Assembly (NCBI GenBank): GCA_963800135.1
Contig: CAWCZR010000003.1
Location: 868,001-932,000, forward strand
Origin: DASPSM01 sp963800135
GTDB taxonomy: Bacteria > Planctomycetota > Planctomycetia > Planctomycetales > Planctomycetaceae
Direction: 5' to 3'
DNA: 64,000 nt
Below the pieces are notes generated by a model. The model was not told the DNA's origin. It ran no database searches and saw nothing but the letters and a program-made list of their open reading frames with translations. Numbering within the stretch: position 1 is the stretch's first letter; each line of letters starts with the position of its first letter. A program made the position numbers and the translations under genes. Positions 55,603 to 64,000 of this stretch are shown here, piece by piece.

Positions 55603-56187
55603 TCAGAACAGTCCGATCGCGAAGAACACCGCGCCGGTCACACCCAGAGCCAGGCTGCCCACCCACAGCCCGCTCTTCTTGGTCAGCACGGCGATTGCCG
55701 CCAGCGCAATGGCGATCTGGAAGAAGGTGACCGATCGCGCCAAGACGACGTGATGTCGCATGTGCGCGGCCGAGTCGGCTTCCTTCCTTTCCGCGGCCGT
55801 TTTCAGCTCTTCCATGTCGTGATCGTACTCCGCCAATTTGGCGGCGTCCTTCTCGCTCGACGTCTTGCCGAGGTTGCCCAGCAGCTCGACTTTGGAGGCC
55901 AGGACCGTCGCCTTGATGCTCTTCGATTGATAGTGGCTCCACTCGTTGGCCGCGTCGATCTGTTCCAGCACGGCCTCATTCGCCGCGTGGCCGGCCAGGA
56001 GCGCGGCGACGGCGGCAATCACGGCCAAGAGCGCCGTCGTGAGCGCGACCCGCATATTAAACGGGTTCGCTTCATGGGCTCCCCCCGCATGCCCGCGACC
56101 ATGATCGGCCCCGTGCGAACTTTCGTGAGCGGCTTCGTTCACCGTCTCGTGCAGATGCTCGGTCGGAACTTCGATCTCTTCGGGCAC
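55603..56187 (-). CDS. DUF4337 family membrane protein
   Basis: A 194-residue protein. The N-terminus PEEIEVPTEHLHETVNEAAH is the standard DUF4337 start, followed by a histidine-rich segment. One membrane helix (about 45-65, VALTTALLAVIAAVAALLAG) precedes a conserved helical region (NEWSHYQSKSIKATVLASKV) and two helices near the end. I place the start at the GTG at 56187, since the conserved sequence begins at the next codon; an upstream ATG at 56235 adds unrelated residues. The function of DUF4337 is unknown. It is convergent with the HD-GYP gene, 27 bases away. Confidence 0.85.
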   Translation of the reverse strand: MPEEIEVPTEHLHETVNEAAHESSHGADHGRGHAGGAHEANPFNMRVALTTALLAVIAAVAALLAGHAANEAVLEQIDAANEWSHYQSKSIKATVLASKVELLGNLGKTSSEKDAAKLAEYDHDMEELKTAAERKEADSAAHMRHHVVLARSVTFFQIAIALAAIAVLTKKSGLWVGSLALGVTGAVFFAIGLF

Positions 56188-56361
56188 TGGCGGAACCCCC
56201 TCGGCCCAACAGAACAGACGTAGCGATCTGCCCATCGATCATGCCGCTGGGGGCCGCTAGGAGCAAGATGCGAGTGGGGGCGACACGCCGCCATCGGGCA
56301 GATCCCGCTACGGGCGCGCAAACCGATCGCTAGGGGAATCGGCGATGTATCGAGCGACGGC

Positions 56362-56613
56362 TTAAAGCGAGAGCTTGCCCAGCCGGTGGCAGGTCCAGCG
56401 ACGGACCAGGCAAACGACGCGTTCCAGCGTGTCGCGATCGAAGTATTCCAGCCGCTCTTTGCCGGCAAACGGATAGTCGACGCTGCGAATGACCGCGATC
56501 AAATCGGCGGTCGACATCACGCGGCGGATCTCTTCGTCCGAGAGGACGGAGATGCTTTCCAGATCGAATTGGCGAACGGACGATTCCTGCTCGACGAGCG
56601 AATTCATGGCCAT
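56362..56613 (-). CDS. Small hypothetical protein (83 aa)
   Basis: An 83-residue protein starting MAMNSLVEQESSVRQFDLES. AGGAG eight bases before the ATG at 56613 supports translation. The sequence has an acidic helical N-terminal half (ISVLSDEEIRRVMSTADL) and a basic C-terminal half (DTLERVVCLVRRWTCHRLG) with two Cys. I recognise no family. It is close to the DUF4337 gene on the same strand, about 175 bases away. Confidence 0.6.
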   Translation of the reverse strand: MAMNSLVEQESSVRQFDLESISVLSDEEIRRVMSTADLIAVIRSVDYPFAGKERLEYFDRDTLERVVCLVRRWTCHRLGKLSL

Positions 56614-56987
56614 TCAGCGCACTCCTGGCCTGGGACCAGTCGCAAACGTCATGCCAACGCCTCCGGCAAGGCCAGCGGGCGTCCCGCCGGTCCCCAAACC
56701 TCTGTACTTTCACTCGAATGTCGCGTTTGCGGCTCAAAAGCCAACTTGCTGACTCCGTAATTCCCGAGTCTGCAGCCGCTGATTTGCTCGACTGGTAATC
56801 AGCCCTGTTCAAGACTCGGGCACGAGGAACTGGCTCGGAGGGAGCCGGGAAACGCGGATTCGCTTGAAAAAAGGGAAGGACGCGTCAATTATGGCCCCGC
56901 GACGCACAACTTGGCAAGGACTTAGGCCCCGGCCCAAATCTCCCGCAGGTGGCGGGTTTGCCCGGGCGGCTTTATTCTCGGTGAATC
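56614..56987. other. Intergenic region before the NRPS genes
   Basis: About 370 bases without a gene. It separates the small gene from the divergently transcribed synthetase genes and must contain their promoter, which I could not assign. Confidence 0.45.
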
Positions 56988-58976
56988 ATGGACGTTGTGG
57001 GCCCCAACGACCGAGCTGCCGGTGCGTCATGCACGCTGCCGCGGCTCCTCGCCGAACTGGCCGTGCGTTATCCCGAGAAGGCCGCGATCGAGGCCCCCGG
57101 CCGCCCGATCCCTTTGACCTACGGGCAACTGGCCGACCACGCGACACGAATCGCCGATCAGTTGCGGCAGCTGGGAATCGAGCTCGGCGACCGCGTGGCC
57201 TACGTGCTCGAAAACGGGCCCGAAATCCCCGTGACGTTTTTCGCGGTGACGGCGTTCGCCGCCTGCGCTCCGCTCAATCCGGCCTACAGTGCTGCCGAAT
57301 TCGAGTTCTATCTGTCCGATTTGCGAGCCCAGGCCCTGATTATCGGACGCACGCTGCGTTCCCCGGCCATCGACGTGGCTCGGACGCTCGGCATCCGAGT
57401 CATCTACCTGGAACCTGACCTGACGGCGGGAGCCGGCAGCTTTTCGCTGGCCGTCGATTCCGAGGATGAATCGTTGGCCGCCCCGGGCGGCCAGGGTGCG
57501 ACTTCGACCGCGATGGCCCGCGCCCCGTCACCCGACGATGTGGCCCTGGTGCTTCACACTTCCGGCACGACCTCGCGTCCGAAGATCGTTCCGCTCACTC
57601 ATGCCAATCTCTGTGCGTCGGCCCGCAACGTTCGGGAAACGCTGGCCCTGTCCGAGTCCGATCGCTGCTTGAACGTCATGCCGCTCTTTCACATCCACGG
57701 GTTGGTGGCGGCGACGTTGGGCTCGCTGTCGACCGGCGGCACGCTGATCTGCAGCCCGGGGTTCTTGGCACCGGAGTTTTTCGGCTGGATCGACGCGACC
57801 CGCCCCACCTGGTACACGGCCGTGCCGACCATTCACCAGGCCGTGCTGAGCCGGGCGGACGCGAACCGGGAGATCATCGGCCGGCGGCCGCTGCGGTTCA
57901 TCCGCTCGAGTTCAGCCGCGCTGCCGCCGACAGTGATGGCCGAGTTGGAAGCCACGTTCGGCGTGCCGGTGATCGAAGCTTACGGCATGACCGAAGCGGC
58001 GCATCAAATGGCGAGCAACCCCCTGCCCCCCGGAATCCGCAAGGCGGGCACCGTCGGGCGAGCGGCCGGTCCGCAAATCGCCATCCTGGAACCGCCCCGT
58101 GACTCGGGCGCGTGTCGATTTTTGCCGCCGGGCCAAACGGGCGAGATCGTCATTCGGGGCGAAAACGTCACCCGCAGCTACGAGAACAACCCGGAGGCGA
58201 ACGCAGCCGCCTTCATCGACGGTTGGTTTCGCACGGGCGATCAAGGCCAGCTCGACGTCGATGGCTATCTCACCATCACGGGCCGCCTCAAGGAAATCAT
58301 CAACCGCGGCGGCGAGAAGATTTCGCCGCGCGAGATCGACGAGGTCCTATTGGCCCATCCGGCCGTCGCGCAGGCGGTCGCCTTTGACGTTCCGCACGCC
58401 ACGCTGGGCGAAGAGGTCGCTGCGGCCATCGTGCTGCGTGCCCACTCGGCGGCGACCGAGGCCGAGTTGCGAGAGTTTGCCGCGGCACGATTGGCCCACT
58501 TCAAGGTGCCGGCCAAAATCGTGCTACTCGATCAAATCCCCAAGGGACCGACGGGCAAGGTGCAGCGCATCGGCCTGGCGGCGCGGCTGGGACTGGTCGC
58601 AGAGCCGGCCAAGCCCAGGCAAACCCGTCCGCCCCGCCCGTACGTCGCCCCGCGCAATTCGCTCGAGCAAACGGTCGCCGACTTTTGGCAGGAGATTCTC
58701 AAGCTCGAGTCGATCAGCATCGACGAACGCTTTCTCGACCTGGGGGGCGACTCGATCCTGGCGGGCCGGATCACCGCCCGCTTGTGTGCGCTTTATTCGA
58801 TCGAGTTGCCCATGCCCGTGCTGTTCGCCACGCCGACGATCGCCGCCATCGCGGAGGTTATCGAGCAAAGAATGGCCGCGCCGCACAACGACGCCGAGAT
58901 TGAAAAGTTCCTGGCAGACATCGAGAATCTTTCGGACGCCGACGCCGAGCGCCTGCTGACCGAAGAAGCCGACTGA
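56988..58976 (+). CDS. Adenylation-carrier protein (A-PCP), oxalate-CoA-ligase-like
   Basis: A 662-residue protein. Residues 15-540 form an AMP-forming ligase domain: VALVLHTSGTTSRPKIVPLT (AMP/phosphate loop), EAYGMTEAAHQMASNPLPPG, WFRTGDQGQLDVDGYLTITG, GRLKEIINRGGEKISPREID and the catalytic Lys in PKGPTGKVQRIG. The segment with TEAAHQM and NPLPPG is the hallmark of the plant and yeast oxalate-CoA ligase group (AAE3/Pcs60), rather than of amino-acid adenylation domains. Residues about 560-640 form a carrier domain with the phosphopantetheine Ser in LDLGGDSILAGR. It probably loads a small acid onto its carrier for the next protein, encoded 50 bases downstream. There is no condensation domain. 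Start ATG at 56988. Confidence 0.9.
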   Translation: MDVVGPNDRAAGASCTLPRLLAELAVRYPEKAAIEAPGRPIPLTYGQLADHATRIADQLRQLGIELGDRVAYVLENGPEIPVTFFAVTAFAACAPLNPAYSAAEFEFYLSDLRAQALIIGRTLRSPAIDVARTLGIRVIYLEPDLTAGAGSFSLAVDSEDESLAAPGGQGATSTAMARAPSPDDVALVLHTSGTTSRPKIVPLTHANLCASARNVRETLALSESDRCLNVMPLFHIHGLVAATLGSLSTGGTLICSPGFLAPEFFGWIDATRPTWYTAVPTIHQAVLSRADANREIIGRRPLRFIRSSSAALPPTVMAELEATFGVPVIEAYGMTEAAHQMASNPLPPGIRKAGTVGRAAGPQIAILEPPRDSGACRFLPPGQTGEIVIRGENVTRSYENNPEANAAAFIDGWFRTGDQGQLDVDGYLTITGRLKEIINRGGEKISPREIDEVLLAHPAVAQAVAFDVPHATLGEEVAAAIVLRAHSAATEAELREFAAARLAHFKVPAKIVLLDQIPKGPTGKVQRIGLAARLGLVAEPAKPRQTRPPRPYVAPRNSLEQTVADFWQEILKLESISIDERFLDLGGDSILAGRITARLCALYSIELPMPVLFATPTIAAIAEVIEQRMAAPHNDAEIEKFLADIENLSDADAERLLTEEAD

Positions 58977-59026
58977 CGTCACTCCCTCCGTTCCCCCCCA
59001 TTCGATCCCACGCCGTCCCCACGCTG

Positions 59027-62000
59027 ATGGAAATCCAAAACGAGCGGATCGCCCGCCTCTCTCCCGCCAAGCGAGCGCTGTTGGAAGCCCGCTTGCGGCG
59101 ATCGCGCACTCCCGCGACGCGCACGCCCGCAGGGACCGGCGCGATTCCCCGCCGCAGTCCGGACGAGCCGGCCATCTGCTCGTTCGGTCAGCGGCGGCTT
59201 TGGTTCCTCGAGCAGTTGGAACAGGATCTGGCGGCCCACAACGTGGCCCACGACGTCCGCATTCGCGGACCGCTCGAAGTGGAGTGCCTTCGGCGCGCCC
59301 TCGAATCCATCATCCACCGCCACGAAGTGCTCCGCACAGTGATTCGGGCTGACGGGGGCGAGCCGGCTCCCTTTGTGTTGACGCCCGCACGGTTCGAGTT
59401 GCCGATCCACGATCTACGGCATCTCGACGAGGCGTCTCGTGAGCTCGAATCCGAGCGATTGGGCGCGGCCGACCGGAGCCGTCCGTTTCGTCTGGATCGA
59501 GACCCGATTCTCCGCGCGTCGCTGCACATTCTGGCCGACGAAGAATTCTTACTGGCGATCACGATTCATCACATCGCGTCGGACGGCTGGTCGGGGGCCA
59601 TTCTCTCGCAAGAGCTGTGGGCGTTTTACGAAGCGTTTCGTTGCGGCGAGCCCCCCGCACTCGAGCCGCTGCCGCTGCAGTACGCCGATTACGCGGCCTG
59701 GCAGTGGGAACGGCTGCAGGGAGAGCGACTCGAAAGTTTGCTCGGGTTCTGGCGGACGCAGCTCGACGATCTCACGGTGCTGCAACTGCCGACCGATCGT
59801 CCCCGGCCGACGCGGCCCACATTTCGCGGGCAGCTCGTCGAGTTTGATCTGGCTCCCGAGGTCGCGAGCAGTCTCCGCATGCTGAGCGCGGAGGCCGACG
59901 CCACGCTCCACATGACGCTGCTCACCGCGTTCGCCGCCCTGCTCGCCCGCTACTGCGGCCAAACCGATATTCCCATCGGCGTGCCGTCGGCCGGACGGAT
60001 GCGCCCCGAGCTGGAGGGGCTGATCGGTTACTTCGCGAACACGTTGGTGATCCGCGCCGACCTGTCCGGCAATCCGAGTTTTCTCGAAATCCTGGAGCGG
60101 GTGCGGCGGACCTCGCTGGCCACTTACCAGCACGATCAGCTGCCCTTCGAGCGGCTCGTCGAGGAGCTTGACCCCCAACGGTCGCGCGACCGCAATCCAC
60201 TCGTGCAAATCCTGTTTCAGCTGACGGATTTCGTCCGCCCGGAATCGCGCGTGGGCCCGCTCGTCTGCACGCACGACAGTCCGCGTCACCAGGCGTCCCG
60301 CTTCGATCTGCAGCTCGCCGTGCGACCGGTCGGCGAAGGCCTGCGCGGGCAGCTGCTCTATGCGGAAGATCTGTTCGACCCGCCGACGATTGACCGCTTG
60401 ATTGGCCATTATCAAACGCTGCTGCGGGGAATCGCCGCCAATCCGGACGCGCGGCTCGACGAGTTGCCGATCCTCACTGAAGTCGAGCGAAGCCAGTTGC
60501 TGGTCGAGTTCAACCAGACACAGCTCGACTTGCCCCGCGGTCCGGCGGGCCAGTCGCTCGGCGTCCACGAGCTGTTTGCCGCGCAGGCGGCCCGGACGCC
60601 CAACGCCCTCGCCGTCGACGACGGCCAGGTCCAACTCACCTATTCCGTTTTGAACTCGCGCGCCGAGCGGCTTGTCGCCCGACTGCGAGCAGCCGGCGTG
60701 TCGGTCGAGTCGCGCGTGGGAGTCGTCGCCGAGCGGACGCCGGAGATGGTCGCCGCTATCCTGGCGATCTGGAAGTCCGGTGGCGCGTACGTCCCCTTGG
60801 ATCCCCGCTTGCCGCAGGAGCGGCTGGATTTTCTGATCGACGACACGGGCGCCTCCCTCATCGTCGGCAGCGAACCGTTGCCCCTGTCTCGCTCGGACGT
60901 CGCGTTTCTGGATTGGAGCGATGTCCGATCTGTTCCCGCTTCTGATAGCGACGCTTCGCTCAGTGACGACGGGCGCCCCGCGGGCGAACGACTCGCCTAC
61001 ATCCTGCACACGTCCGGGTCGACGGGCACTCCGAAAGGTGTCGGCGTCCTCCAGAGTGCCATCGTCAACATGCTCACGTCCGTCCGAGAGATCACGGGCT
61101 TCGCCGCGGCCGACCGCATCCTGGGCCTGACCACGCTGTCGTTCGATATTTCCGTGGTCGAGACGATGCTGCCGCTGATCACCGGCGGTGCGATTCGCCT
61201 AGTCAGCCGGGACGACGCGCTCGACGGCCGCCGGCTCCGCGCGATCGTCGAGAGCGCGAATGTGACGTTTCTGCAGGCCACGCCGGCAACCTGGCGGATG
61301 CTCGCGCAAACGGGCTGGCGCGGATCGGCGGGGCTCAAAGCCATCACCGGCGGGGAATCGCTCACCCGCGAGCTGGCCGACCTGTTGCTCGACCGCGTCG
61401 ACACGCTCTGGAACATGTACGGCCCGACGGAAACGACCGTCTACTCCACCGCCGTCAAAATCGAACGCGACACGCTGATCACGATCGGCCGGCCGATCGG
61501 CAACACGCGGGCCTGCGTCCTCGACGAGTCCCACAACCTGGTGCCGATCGGCATTCCGGGCGAGTTGTATCTCGGCGGGGCCGGACTGGCGCGCGGATAT
61601 TGGAACCGCCCCGAGCTCACGGCCGAGCGGTTTGTCCGCAATCGATTCAGCGACGAGCCCGCCGAGCGACTCTACCGCACGGGCGACGTCGTCCGCTGGC
61701 GACCGGACGGCGAGATCGAGCTGTTGGGCCGGGCCGATCAGCAGGTCAAGCTCCGTGGCTTCCGCATCGAGTTGGGAGAAATCGAGTCGGTGCTTAGCCA
61801 GCACCCCGCCGTGGCGCAGGCCGCGGCCAAGATCTGCGACGACGGCACCCACGATCCGCGGCTCGTCGCCTATTTTGTCCGCGCGACGAGCGGGGCAAAC
61901 GGCAACGGCACGGTCGTCGACGCGTCGGCCCTCCGCAATTTTTTGAAATCGAAACTGCCGGACTACTTGGTGCCCGCCCTCCTCGTCGAGTTGCCGACAC

Positions 62001-63247
62001 TGCCGCTCACCGCGAGCGGCAAGGTGGATCGCAAATCGCTGCCCGTGCCGACACCTGCAACTGCTCGCGCGGCCGACCCGTCGCCGATCACGACCTCGGC
62101 GCTGGACGACGTCGTCGAACGCGAGTTGGCGGCGATCTGGCGACGGCTGCTCCGCGTGCCGCAGTTGCATCGTGACGACAGCTTCTTCGACCTGGGTGGC
62201 CATTCGCTGCTGGCCGTGCAGATGCTGGCGCAGGCGGAAAAACTGTTTGGCAACGCGCCGCCCTTGCGAACGATCTTCGAACGGCCGACCCTGGCCGAAG
62301 CGGCCGCCGCCATTCGCTTGCGGCAAACTCGCATGGCCGTTCCCACCATGCGGCTGCGGTACGAGCCGGCCGATCCATCGCACGCACGGAAACCCCCACT
62401 GATCATTGCCCCTTCGTTGTTCGGTCACTCCAACGAGTGGGATCCGCTCCTCTCCGCGCAGCCCACCGATCGACCCATTCACGGCCTGGAGGTCGACGGT
62501 GACGAACCCTATTGGAGCGATGCCCCCAGTCTCGACGAGATGGCCGAGCGCTTTTGCGATTCGGTCTGTCTCGCTCTCCCGGACGGGCCGTTTCACCTCG
62601 CCGGTTACTCGTTCGGCGCGTGGCTGGCGTACGCGATGGCCTGCCGCTTCGCCGAGCTGGGCCGCACGCCGCTCTCGGTCATTCTGGTCGATTCTCAATT
62701 GTGGCGGCGCCCGCGCTCGTGGCGCGACCGAATCGTGCGGGACGTGCCCTCGATGATTCGCAATGCCCCCCGCTGGTTGGCGAACAAACTCGACGCGGGA
62801 TCGCTGCTGGGAGCCAGCGATCACATCGCCCGACGTTGGACGTCCTCACAAAGTGGGCGAACGACTCGCAAGCTGATGACGGGCAGTCAAACGAACGGTC
62901 ACACCAACAGCGAGATCGACGCGGCCATCACGCGCGCGTCGGGCGTCTTCGACCTCGACGAGTTGCCCGAGCTTTATCGCCGCCGGATGATTCTGAGCTT
63001 TCGGGCCCAGGCCGCCTACGAGCCGCGACCATTCCGCGGCCGGCTCGCCTATTTGCAGTGCCAGGTTCGCCCGCTCGTTCACCGCAACCTGACCGATGGC
63101 GGTTGGCGGACGCTCGTGACCGGGCCCGTCGAAACGCATCGCATTCCCGGCTCGCACTCGTCCGCCGTCAAAGGCCGCTTCGCTCCCGAGGTCGCTGCGG
63201 TACTCTTTCGCGTGATGGACCGCGCCGAAGCGGCCGCGAACGCGTGA
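59027..63247 (+). CDS. Nonribosomal peptide synthetase module C-A-PCP-TE
   Basis: A 1406-residue single-module NRPS. The condensation domain (about residues 45-480) has SFGQRRLWFLEQLE and the active HHIASDGWSG (residues 180-188). The adenylation domain (about 510-1010) contains YILHTSGSTGTPKGV, SFDISVVE, NMYGPTETTVYST, YRTGDVVRWRPDGE, GRADQQVKLRGFRIELGEIE and TASGKVDRKSL. A carrier domain follows (LGGHSLLAVQML, Ser about residue 1060), then a thioesterase (about 1125-1400) with nucleophile GYSFGAW and the late His in GSHSSAV. Reading the specificity residues by hand gives D-I-V-Q-I-G-M-V-Y-K, nearest to the glycine code. The order predicts one condensation between the acyl unit from the preceding A-PCP protein and one amino acid, then release. 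Start ATG at 59027. Confidence 0.94.
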   Translation: MEIQNERIARLSPAKRALLEARLRRSRTPATRTPAGTGAIPRRSPDEPAICSFGQRRLWFLEQLEQDLAAHNVAHDVRIRGPLEVECLRRALESIIHRHEVLRTVIRADGGEPAPFVLTPARFELPIHDLRHLDEASRELESERLGAADRSRPFRLDRDPILRASLHILADEEFLLAITIHHIASDGWSGAILSQELWAFYEAFRCGEPPALEPLPLQYADYAAWQWERLQGERLESLLGFWRTQLDDLTVLQLPTDRPRPTRPTFRGQLVEFDLAPEVASSLRMLSAEADATLHMTLLTAFAALLARYCGQTDIPIGVPSAGRMRPELEGLIGYFANTLVIRADLSGNPSFLEILERVRRTSLATYQHDQLPFERLVEELDPQRSRDRNPLVQILFQLTDFVRPESRVGPLVCTHDSPRHQASRFDLQLAVRPVGEGLRGQLLYAEDLFDPPTIDRLIGHYQTLLRGIAANPDARLDELPILTEVERSQLLVEFNQTQLDLPRGPAGQSLGVHELFAAQAARTPNALAVDDGQVQLTYSVLNSRAERLVARLRAAGVSVESRVGVVAERTPEMVAAILAIWKSGGAYVPLDPRLPQERLDFLIDDTGASLIVGSEPLPLSRSDVAFLDWSDVRSVPASDSDASLSDDGRPAGERLAYILHTSGSTGTPKGVGVLQSAIVNMLTSVREITGFAAADRILGLTTLSFDISVVETMLPLITGGAIRLVSRDDALDGRRLRAIVESANVTFLQATPATWRMLAQTGWRGSAGLKAITGGESLTRELADLLLDRVDTLWNMYGPTETTVYSTAVKIERDTLITIGRPIGNTRACVLDESHNLVPIGIPGELYLGGAGLARGYWNRPELTAERFVRNRFSDEPAERLYRTGDVVRWRPDGEIELLGRADQQVKLRGFRIELGEIESVLSQHPAVAQAAAKICDDGTHDPRLVAYFVRATSGANGNGTVVDASALRNFLKSKLPDYLVPALLVELPTLPLTASGKVDRKSLPVPTPATARAADPSPITTSALDDVVERELAAIWRRLLRVPQLHRDDSFFDLGGHSLLAVQMLAQAEKLFGNAPPLRTIFERPTLAEAAAAIRLRQTRMAVPTMRLRYEPADPSHARKPPLIIAPSLFGHSNEWDPLLSAQPTDRPIHGLEVDGDEPYWSDAPSLDEMAERFCDSVCLALPDGPFHLAGYSFGAWLAYAMACRFAELGRTPLSVILVDSQLWRRPRSWRDRIVRDVPSMIRNAPRWLANKLDAGSLLGASDHIARRWTSSQSGRTTRKLMTGSQTNGHTNSEIDAAITRASGVFDLDELPELYRRRMILSFRAQAAYEPRPFRGRLAYLQCQVRPLVHRNLTDGGWRTLVTGPVETHRIPGSHSSAVKGRFAPEVAAVLFRVMDRAEAAANA

Positions 63248-63465
63248 CCCGTGCGCGACGGCGGACCTTCGGCCGATGGCCGGCAGTCCGGCCGCACTCG
63301 TGCCTTGACGCGAGTCCCGCGCCGGCCGCTCGCCAAGAACGCGATCCGAGGCTACGATCCAAGGCATCATATCTGCGGGCCGGGCTCCTTTCTGCAAAAC
63401 GAGCGGCTTCCCGATCGGGGGCCTGAAGCAACCCCAGACGTACGCAAGGGGCACGAGACAACCTC

Positions 63466-64000
63466 CATGAGCAACGACTACGGATATTCCCCCCGCGGCG
63501 GCATTCGCTTGCTGCCGATTTTGATCGCCGTGGTGTTGATCGGCATTACTTTCGCCCGCGGCTGCCAGCAGGGGCCGTTCGGACGCAAGCAGCTCGTTGG
63601 GATGGGACCGGAGCAGGAATCGGCGCTCGGGCGCAGGCCTATTCGCAGGTGCTCTCGCAGTCGCACGTGAGCGCCGACGCGCGTACCACCGAAGTCGTCC
63701 GCAAGCTGGCCGAGGACCTGGTGACCGCGTCGCGCGATCCCGAATTCGTGCGTCTGACAGGTCTCAAGCCGCCCGATTTCAAATGGGAGTGCAACGTCGT
63801 CGAGAGCAAAGAGGTGAACGCGTTCTGCCTGCCGGGGGGCAAGATCGTCGTTTACACCGGCATCTTGCCCGTGGCGCAAACCGAAAACGCGCTCTCCGCC
63901 GTGATGGGGCATGAGATCGGCCACGCTCTGGCTCACCACGGTGCCGAGCGGATGGCCCAACAGCAGGTCGTGCAGATCGCCGAGGGGGCCGCCGCCGGCG
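63466..64000 (+). CDS. M48-family metalloprotease, N-terminal part (one frameshift, runs off window)
   Basis: The beginning of a membrane-bound M48 (BepA/LoiP-like) zinc metalloprotease. An N-terminal hydrophobic segment (LLPILIAVVLIGITFARG, residues about 13-30) is an anchor or signal. The domain opening EQESALG is followed, after the shift, by AQAYSQVLSQSHV, VNAFCLPGGKIVVYTGIL and the zinc motif VMGHEIGHALAHHGAER. One base is missing near 63630 (GGGCGCAG should be GGGGCGCAG). The sequence reaches the window edge in a poly-Ala stretch, so the tail is not seen. These proteases usually act in quality control of envelope proteins. It starts about 220 bases after the NRPS gene. Confidence 0.9.

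Overview
This 64 kb window is chromosomal DNA of a planctomycete, most likely close to the Pirellulales. The GC content is high. It carries a DUF1549/DUF1553 protein paired with a Tat-type DUF1501 protein, a large PQQ-like beta-propeller protein, an ECF sigma/anti-sigma pair, DUF4337, DUF3500, DUF3303 and DUF5752 proteins, and many short GC-rich hairpin repeats. No plasmid, phage or insertion-sequence hallmark was seen, and no rRNA or tRNA gene was recognised.

Layout. 0-13.3 kb is mostly housekeeping on the minus strand: the start of glutamate synthase (gltB) behind a LysR regulator, oligopeptidase A (prlC), valyl-tRNA synthetase (valS), citramalate synthase (cimA) with a Val/Ile-rich leader peptide and attenuator, and the DNA translocase ftsK; a lipoprotein and a DUF3303 protein lie on the plus strand. 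13.3-15.5 kb is a gene-poor, repeat-rich stretch. 15.5-21.1 kb holds a secreted beta-propeller protein and an accessory group: an SDR oxidoreductase, a stand-alone 5'-3' exonuclease and a HEPN-domain protein. 21.5-30.6 kb has an amino-acid permease, then ECF sigma, anti-sigma and a coiled-coil secreted protein, followed by the DUF1549/1553 and DUF1501 pair. 30.9-40.5 kb is a run of small genes: bifunctional nuclease, serine hydrolase, NagB-like protein, response regulator, thermonuclease, HIT protein, DUF3500 and a Fis-type regulator.

40.9-49.6 kb is a tight plus-strand cluster for trehalose metabolism: a GCS2-type carboxylate-amine ligase, a DUF5752 protein, a TreT-like glycosyltransferase, TreZ and TreY. 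TreY and TreZ release trehalose from alpha-1,4-glucan, while TreT joins nucleotide-glucose and glucose. The ligase and DUF5752 protein share the cluster but have no assigned step. 49.9-56.6 kb has a CTP-dependent lipid-kinase-like membrane protein, an LRR protein, two secreted thiol proteins, pyrF, an HD-GYP response regulator and DUF4337. 57.0-63.2 kb is a compact two-gene nonribosomal peptide synthetase: a stand-alone adenylation-carrier protein whose ligase domain resembles oxalate-CoA ligase, then a C-A-PCP-TE protein. An M48 metalloprotease runs off the right edge.

About a dozen genes, including essential ones (valS, ftsK, pyrF), are interrupted by single-base frameshifts at short homopolymers or G/C runs. 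These most probably are sequence or assembly indels rather than real mutations, so the affected coding regions are given as whole genes with the shift sites stated.
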